8,428 nt of DNA. Source: Nanoarchaeota archaeon (GTDB taxonomy: Archaea; EX4484-52; LFW-46). The notes under the pieces are model-generated. The model saw only the letters and a program-made list of their open reading frames with translations. It was not told the origin of the DNA and did no database searches. Below are positions 5,177-8,428 of this stretch, in pieces; positions within the stretch are counted from its first letter, which is position 1, and each line of letters opens with the position of its first letter. Made by a program: the position numbers and the translations under genes. The stretch spans positions 1 through 8,428 of the forward strand of contig JAHILE010000036.1 of assembly GCA_018897155.1 (NCBI GenBank), given 5' to 3'.

Positions 5177-5653
5177 GGCGTGCGTTCCATATTTTGTCGC
5201 AGATATCAGGCTGTCAAGAAGATTCCTTATTTTATCTATTCCGCCGACGCATTTCATTACGATTTCCGGCTCATCGTCGCCGTCAACGCTTTCTATTTCT
5301 ATTGTTCCGATATCAAGAAGCCGCTCGATGAAGTTCTGCTTTATTGTGTAGTTTGCCACACGGTCTGTCTGAAGATACGTTTCTTCTATTGAAAGAATTC
5401 CTTTTTTCTCGGCAATTCTTTGGTCGGATATATAGAACCGGTTTACACGTATGCTGATTTCAGCCCACAAAATATGCAAAAGCCCGATAATTGGCAGAAT
5501 AAATAAATATGGCGTTAATGTTGCGGGAATAGATATGCCTGCAATGCCGAAGTATACGACAATCCATGCCATTATCCAAACGAAGCCGGCAAGATACAAT
5601 TTTAAAAATGCGATGCGCGTGGAATTGAACTTAAGGAGCATCTTTTCGTTCAT
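5171..5653 (-). CDS. Membrane protein with bacterial-type PH domain (YdbS/DUF304-like)
   Basis: A 160-aa protein with two membrane helices near the N-terminus (about residues 14-38 and 47-64). A domain with the signature of the bPH2 family follows: NRFYISDQRIAEKKGILS, then a polar strand, then RLLDIGTIEIES. This matches the usual order of Tyr-x-hs-(D/N)xRh...G, and RLLGhGTI, of PH-like membrane proteins. The function of archaeal members is not established; the domain is probably cytoplasmic and membrane-proximal. The gene is divergent from SRP54 and convergent with the tRNA, ending six bases from the tRNA 3' end. A TATA-like box lies about 29 bases upstream and no Shine-Dalgarno is seen, so the message may be leaderless. 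Confidence 0.8.
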   Translation of the reverse strand: MNEKMLLKFNSTRIAFLKLYLAGFVWIMAWIVVYFGIAGISIPATLTPYLFILPIIGLLHILWAEISIRVNRFYISDQRIAEKKGILSIEETYLQTDRVANYTIKQNFIERLLDIGTIEIESVDGDDEPEIVMKCVGGIDKIRNLLDSLISATKYGTHAK

Positions 5654-5674
5654 GAGAGATTATTTGCGCGCGGG

Positions 5675-5686
5675 AATATTTATATT
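5675..5686 (-). promoter_or_regulatory. TATA-like box of the PH-domain gene
   Basis: AATATAAATATT on the minus strand lies 22-33 bases upstream of the ATG at 5653, within the 93-base divergent spacer shared with SRP54. Confidence 0.5.
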
Positions 5687-5717
5687 GATTAAACGATTCA
5701 TCTGCCCTAAAATGAGC

Positions 5718-5725
5718 TTTTTATA
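5718..5725 (+). promoter_or_regulatory. TATA-like box of the SRP54 gene
   Basis: TTTTTATA is centred about 25 bases before ATG 5747. No Shine-Dalgarno is visible, so a leaderless SRP54 message is likely. Confidence 0.55.
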
Positions 5726-5746
5726 CTTTGCATGCGAAGATGAATT

Positions 5747-7057
5747 ATGCTTGAAAAACTGCGCGACGCGCTCTCAAAGTTTGCGCGAATCGGAGTTGCT
5801 GATAAAAATGCAGTGGACGCGCTGATAAAAGAGATTCAGCGCACGCTGATTCAGTCAGACGTTGATGTTAAGTTGGTTTTTGACCTGTCAAAGCGCATAA
5901 AAGACGAAGCACTTGACGAAAAGATTCCAAAGGGACTTACGCGCAGGGAGCATATTATTAATATTGTACATAGTGAACTGACGCGGTTTTTGGGCGAAAA
6001 AGCTCCGGTAATAGAGCTTAAGGCGCAAAAAATTCTTCTTGTCGGGCTTTTCGGCTCCGGAAAGACTACGTCTTCCGCAAAAATTGCGAAATTCTACATG
6101 AAAAAAGGTCTAACAGTCGGGCTTATTTCCTGCGACACCTGGAGGCCAGCGGCGTATGAGCAATTAAAGCAGCTTGGTGAGAAAATCGGCGTCGAGGTTT
6201 ATGGCGAACCGAAGGAAAAAAAAGCGTCTAAAATTGTGAAAGATGGTTTGAAGCATTTCGCGGACAAAAAAATTGTAATAATTGACTCTGCCGGAAGATC
6301 TGCGCTTGATTCGGAATTACGCGAGGAGCTGGAGGATGTTAATAAAGCTGCCGAAGCGGATGAACGTTTTCTTGTGCTTTCGGGCGATATAGGGCAGGCA
6401 GCAAAAAAGCAGGCAGATGAGTTCAATAAAATTGTCGGGCTTACGGGCGTAATTCTCACAAAAATGGATTCATCGGCAAAAGGCGGAGGCGCGCTATCTG
6501 CATGCTTTGCTTCAGGCATTAACGTGAAATTTATCGGAACTGGTGAAAAAGTTGATGATTTTGAGGTTTATGACCCTGTGCGATTTGTCGGAAGGCTTCT
6601 TGGAATGGGTGACCTTGAGGCATTGCTTGAAAAGGCAAAAGAGGCAATAGAGCCTGAAAAAGCGGCTGACTTTGTCCGCGGCGACTTCAATCTGCAGGAC
6701 TTTTATAGCCAGATTGAATCCGTAAGCAAGATGGGCTCTTTTTCAAAGCTTCTTGAGATGATTCCCGGGATGAGTGCGGTAAAGCTACCAAAAGACATGA
6801 TTGAAGTGCAGGAAAGCAAGATGAAGCGCTGGAAATACATCATGCAGTCTATGACAAAGGAAGAGAAGCTGAATCCGGATATTGTGGATTCCTCGCGAAT
6901 ACAGCGCATTGCAAAAGGCTCAGGCGCAAAACCTGAGGAGGTCAAGGAGCTCATCAAGAACTACAACCAGACAAAGAAGATGGTCAAGAAGATGCAGGGC
7001 GGAAAGGCGTTTAAGCGCGGACCTATGGCTGGTATGATGAAAAATATGGGTATGTAA
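5747..7057 (+). CDS. srp54: Signal recognition particle GTPase SRP54 (Ffh)
   Basis: A 436-aa protein that binds 7S RNA and hydrophobic signal sequences and, with the receptor FtsY, delivers ribosomes to the membrane. The helical N domain (1-85) is followed by the G domain: G1 GLFGSGKTT (100-108), DTWRPAAYEQL (130-140), G3 DSAGR (180-184), G4 TKMD (238-241) and GGGALSA (247-253). The Met-rich M domain carries the RNA-binding segment RIQRIAKGSG (384-393). A basic Gly/Met-rich tail ends the protein. Length is normal. Two usually conserved residues differ: Phe replaces Gln in G1 (GLQGSGKTT in most), and Ser replaces Thr in G3 (DTAGR). The reading frame is intact and every other motif is present, so I take it as functional. 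Confidence 0.97.
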   Translation: MLEKLRDALSKFARIGVADKNAVDALIKEIQRTLIQSDVDVKLVFDLSKRIKDEALDEKIPKGLTRREHIINIVHSELTRFLGEKAPVIELKAQKILLVGLFGSGKTTSSAKIAKFYMKKGLTVGLISCDTWRPAAYEQLKQLGEKIGVEVYGEPKEKKASKIVKDGLKHFADKKIVIIDSAGRSALDSELREELEDVNKAAEADERFLVLSGDIGQAAKKQADEFNKIVGLTGVILTKMDSSAKGGGALSACFASGINVKFIGTGEKVDDFEVYDPVRFVGRLLGMGDLEALLEKAKEAIEPEKAADFVRGDFNLQDFYSQIESVSKMGSFSKLLEMIPGMSAVKLPKDMIEVQESKMKRWKYIMQSMTKEEKLNPDIVDSSRIQRIAKGSGAKPEEVKELIKNYNQTKKMVKKMQGGKAFKRGPMAGMMKNMGM

Positions 7058-7098
7058 TGCAATTTCTAATTTTGATTCGTTCTAAAGTGATACTTTTA

Positions 7099-7107
7099 GC
7101 GATATTG
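7099..7107. repeat. Target-site duplication, left
   Basis: GCGATATTG, identical to 7247-7255 on the other side of the MITE-like element. Confidence 0.8.
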
Positions 7108-7246
7108 GGTGCTGTTGCACAATTCGCAGAGCACATACACCTTAGCGTTATCTGCAAAGCTAAAACCGAGTCATTCAAAATTCTTGCGTTCAACGCTAAG
7201 ATTTGAGCAAGAATTTTGGCATATATAAATCTTATGCAACAGCACC
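7108..7246. mobile_element. 139-bp MITE-like element with IS6-type inverted ends
   Basis: Perfect 12-bp terminal inverted repeats, GGTGCTGTTGCA (7108-7119) and TGCAACAGCACC (7235-7246), are flanked by identical GCGATATTG (7099-7107 and 7247-7255), a target duplication. The ends differ by one base from those I recall for IS257 (GGTTCTGTTGCA) and resemble IS26 (GGCACTGTTGCA), both IS6 family, which duplicate 8 bp. There is no room for a transposase, so the element is non-autonomous. The interior has two interlocking inverted repeats (7141-7149 with 7192-7200; 7176-7187 with 7207-7218). An outward TATA-like TATATAAAT lies at 7222-7230. Confidence 0.85.
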
Positions 7247-7255
7247 GCGATATTG
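7247..7255. repeat. Target-site duplication, right
   Basis: GCGATATTG, identical to 7099-7107. The ninth base may be chance, since IS6-type insertion normally duplicates eight. Confidence 0.8.
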
Positions 7256-7269
7256 CTCCAATATTAAGG

Positions 7270-7278
7270 TTTAAAAAT
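7270..7278 (+). promoter_or_regulatory. TATA-like box of the small gene at 7310
   Basis: TTTAAAAAT predicts a start near 7300, giving a leader of about ten bases before ATG 7310. It lies 15 bases beyond the MITE target duplication, so the insertion spared it. Confidence 0.5.
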
Positions 7279-7309
7279 TTGCGCGGATGTCAGTAAACTT
7301 GTGGATATT

Positions 7310-7543
7310 ATGGACGTTTTGCTAAGGCTATTCAATCTACCTACTGAACATCTTGATGAACTCTTAGAAAAAGAAGAGATTGCGCGATTAAAAGGGCTTG
7401 CAGGAAACTACCTATTTATTGAGGATAAGAAAGTCAAATATTTCGACAAGTCCTACTCTAAGTTACTTACTAACGGGCAAATACCAAGTCTTAGTGAAGT
7501 GAAATTGTATTTTGTGCCTTTGAAAAACAAACAGTGTGCGTAA
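7310..7543 (+). CDS. Small protein of unknown function (77 aa)
   Basis: I do not recognise this protein. It has an acidic, Leu-rich N-terminal helix region (about residues 1-30, with EHLDELLEKEE) and then a Lys/Tyr-rich part likely to form strands (NYLFIEDKKVKYF, EVKLYFVP). There is no signal peptide, membrane segment or Cys pair. An in-frame GTG at 7301 would make it 80 aa. I prefer ATG 7310 because GTGGA then serves as a Shine-Dalgarno and the TATA box places the transcript start near 7300. It stands alone between a MITE-like element and a membrane-protein gene. A promoter at the right distance supports it as real, but its small size leaves doubt. Confidence 0.55.
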   Translation: MDVLLRLFNLPTEHLDELLEKEEIARLKGLAGNYLFIEDKKVKYFDKSYSKLLTNGQIPSLSEVKLYFVPLKNKQCA

Positions 7544-7593
7544 TTTTTCATGTTTTACAAAAAATAGAATTTATTGTTTTTCTAACAACTTAG

Positions 7594-7614
7594 TGCTTTT
7601 AAAGCATTTAAATA
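7594..7614 (+). promoter_or_regulatory. Promoter with overlapping dyad for the gene at 7648
   Basis: The TATA box TTTAAATA (7607-7614) predicts a start near 7637. The near-perfect palindrome TGCTTTTAAAGCA (7594-7606) abuts it where the BRE would lie. A repressor or activator binding there could control the gene; this is inferred from position only. Confidence 0.4.
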
Positions 7615-7647
7615 CAGGAATATAATTATTACTAATTAGTGATTATT

Positions 7648-7959
7648 ATGAAATGGATAATTAATACGTTAATGAGCGCGGCTTTTTTCGTAATCTCTAT
7701 AGCTGTACTGCTCCTCGTTTTCAACAGCTTTATGACAATCGCAGTGGCGCAGTCAAACAGAATGCTTGACTCAGAAGGCATTGGAATCGGCGCAACAAGC
7801 ACTGGAATGGCTGTGAGCAAAACCGCAAGCGACGGGCAGGATGATTTGAGTATCGGAATCGCGCGAACAGAAGATAACGGGATTCTCATCCAGACAAAAG
7901 ACGGAAGCATGAAGCTGAATCGGGATGGAATCGAGCTGCCGGGTTTGGTTTTTGAATAA
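7648..7959 (+). CDS. Membrane-anchored or exported small protein of unknown function
   Basis: 103 aa from ATG 7648. The first residues are MKWIINTLMSAAFF, followed by a strongly hydrophobic run to about residue 33, which forms a signal anchor or signal peptide; AVAQ could be a cleavage site. The remaining 70 residues are Gly/Ser/Thr/Asp-rich with alternating strands (IGIGATSTGMAV, LSIGIARTEDNGILIQTKDG), which suggests a small beta domain outside the membrane. I recognise no family. An in-frame GTG at 7639 is more likely part of a GTGA ribosome-binding site five bases before the ATG. The gene converges on the two-helix membrane protein with nine bases between stops. Confidence 0.65.
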   Translation: MKWIINTLMSAAFFVISIAVLLLVFNSFMTIAVAQSNRMLDSEGIGIGATSTGMAVSKTASDGQDDLSIGIARTEDNGILIQTKDGSMKLNRDGIELPGLVFE

Positions 7960-7968
7960 AAATTCTAT

Positions 7969-8202
7969 TTACGCTGCTTTACCATGCTGCGCAACCCCTA
8001 CTGCAACAGCAATCCAGGCAAGGCCTCCGAAGAGGAACAAAAGAAATGCTATAAAAAGAGTGCCGTAGAATGAAGCGTCTGTAATGCCTAAAACGCGCTC
8101 AAGATGCCCTGCAAGCCATGAGCCAAGAAGCATACATAATGCGCCTATGATCCAGAAAAGCGCGAGTTTTCCTTCAGGAAGTTCCTGTTGATGCGCGGAC
8201 AT
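7969..8202 (-). CDS. Small membrane protein with two helices
   Basis: 77 aa from ATG 8202. A polar start (MSAHQQELPEGK) precedes a hydrophobic helix (about 14-33). A short linker, HLERVLGITDASF, leads to a second hydrophobic helix (about 47-70), and a basic tail GKAA ends it. The family is not recognised. The frame is open back to ATG 8283, but the extra 27 residues run through the TATA box and into the IS end. ATG 8202 lies 27 bases from the TATA box, implying a leaderless message. Confidence 0.65.
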   Translation of the reverse strand: MSAHQQELPEGKLALFWIIGALCMLLGSWLAGHLERVLGITDASFYGTLFIAFLLFLFGGLAWIAVAVGVAQHGKAA

Positions 8203-8224
8203 AATATATGTTTTGTGAGAATAT

Positions 8225-8234
8225 GTATATATAG
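8225..8234 (-). promoter_or_regulatory. TATA box of the two-helix membrane protein
   Basis: CTATATATAC on the minus strand is centred about 27 bases from ATG 8202. The neighbouring insertion sequence ends only some 24 bases upstream of it. Confidence 0.55.
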
Positions 8235-8257
8235 ATGACTGCGCATGCAAGTGGTGG

Positions 8258-8428
8258 TGGACTGCACCCCTAAAAGTGGACAATTAGTTAAGTACACTTT
8301 CAACTAAATGATAGCTCTTTTTCTATGTATGCGCCGATAGCATTCATGCCTTCTCTTACAGTTTGAAAATCGCTGTTGTTCAAAACAAATCGTTGTATCA
8401 ATCCAAAATCCCGTTCAATAGGATTCAG
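8258..8428 (-). mobile_element. End of an insertion sequence, continues beyond the window
   Basis: The stretch contains a transposase C-terminus and, after its stop, a likely element end. ACTGCACCCCTAAAAGTGG at 8261-8279 resembles the ends of IS150-group IS3 elements (TGTACTGCACCC). An internal pair AAAGTG/CACTTT lies at 8273-8278 and 8295-8300. The exact boundary, at about 8258-8262, cannot be fixed because the other end and the target duplication are outside. Confidence 0.65.
8300..8428 (-). CDS. DDE transposase, C-terminal fragment
   Basis: The last 42 residues of a transposase whose N-terminal part lies outside the window. They begin with LNPIERDFGLIQRF. An NPIE motif with the catalytic Glu followed by an aromatic helix is typical of DDE transposases. 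LNPIE suggests IS630/Tc1, while the rve (IS3/IS481) type is possible given the element end. The fragment ends YIEKELSFS and a stop, where rve-type enzymes usually continue to a YNxxRPH segment. It could therefore be truncated, or of a different family. Confidence 0.65.
   Translation of the reverse strand: MNPIERDFGLIQRFVLNNSDFQTVREGMNAIGAYIEKELSFS

Noticed and set aside
5055-5351. 98-codon plus-strand frame starting at the tRNA
   Set aside because: It translates the tRNA and then runs antisense to the PH-domain gene.
8204-8283. 27-residue extension of the two-helix membrane protein (ATG 8283)
   Set aside because: It would be encoded across the TATA box and the end of the insertion sequence; ATG 8202 fits the promoter spacing.

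Overview
The window looks like a stretch of an archaeal chromosome, probably from a small-genome DPANN-type lineage; the lineage is inferred, not shown. The archaeal signs are an SRP54 GTPase, a tyrosyl-tRNA synthetase with archaeal/eukaryotic sequence features, a tRNA interrupted by a bulge-helix-bulge intron, and TATA-like boxes about 25-29 bases upstream of likely starts (TyrRS, SRP54, tRNA and several others).

Layout. Bases 1-447 (minus strand) encode the N-terminus of a secreted, probably beta-helical protein. Its frame has no start codon and begins inside an (AG)10 repeat. Next (minus) is a MntA/HepT nucleotidyltransferase-HEPN toxin-antitoxin pair at 550-1190. Bases 1201-1701 hold no credible gene, but contain degenerate short repeats and one strong hairpin. 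A minus-strand cluster follows in the order zincin-like metalloprotease (3778-4467), TyrRS (2691-3773), and a zinc-ribbon/HTH protein fused to a RecB/Cas4-like PD-(D/E)XK nuclease (1702-2601). The zinc ribbon of the last protein is split by a frameshift at an A7 run.

Bases 4523-4928 are a run of at least nine hairpins, several with the same GAA or AAA triloop, including two related copies whose stems differ by paired changes. Then come a possible small transcript, tRNA-Arg(CCU) with a 29-nt intron in its T-loop, a convergent PH-domain membrane protein, and the divergent SRP54 gene.

Downstream of SRP54 is a 139-bp MITE-like element with IS6-type ends and a 9-bp target duplication. It is followed by an unrecognised 77-78 aa protein, a membrane-anchored small protein, a convergent two-helix membrane protein, and the end of an insertion sequence with a DDE transposase C-terminus.

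Housekeeping genes (TyrRS, SRP54, tRNA-Arg) are therefore interleaved with mobile or mobile-derived DNA. The observations best worth following are the T-loop intron with a textbook splice motif, the possible phase-variable secreted protein, the frameshifted zinc-ribbon nuclease, the hairpin array and the IS6-type MITE. All calls come from reading the sequence; no database search was run.
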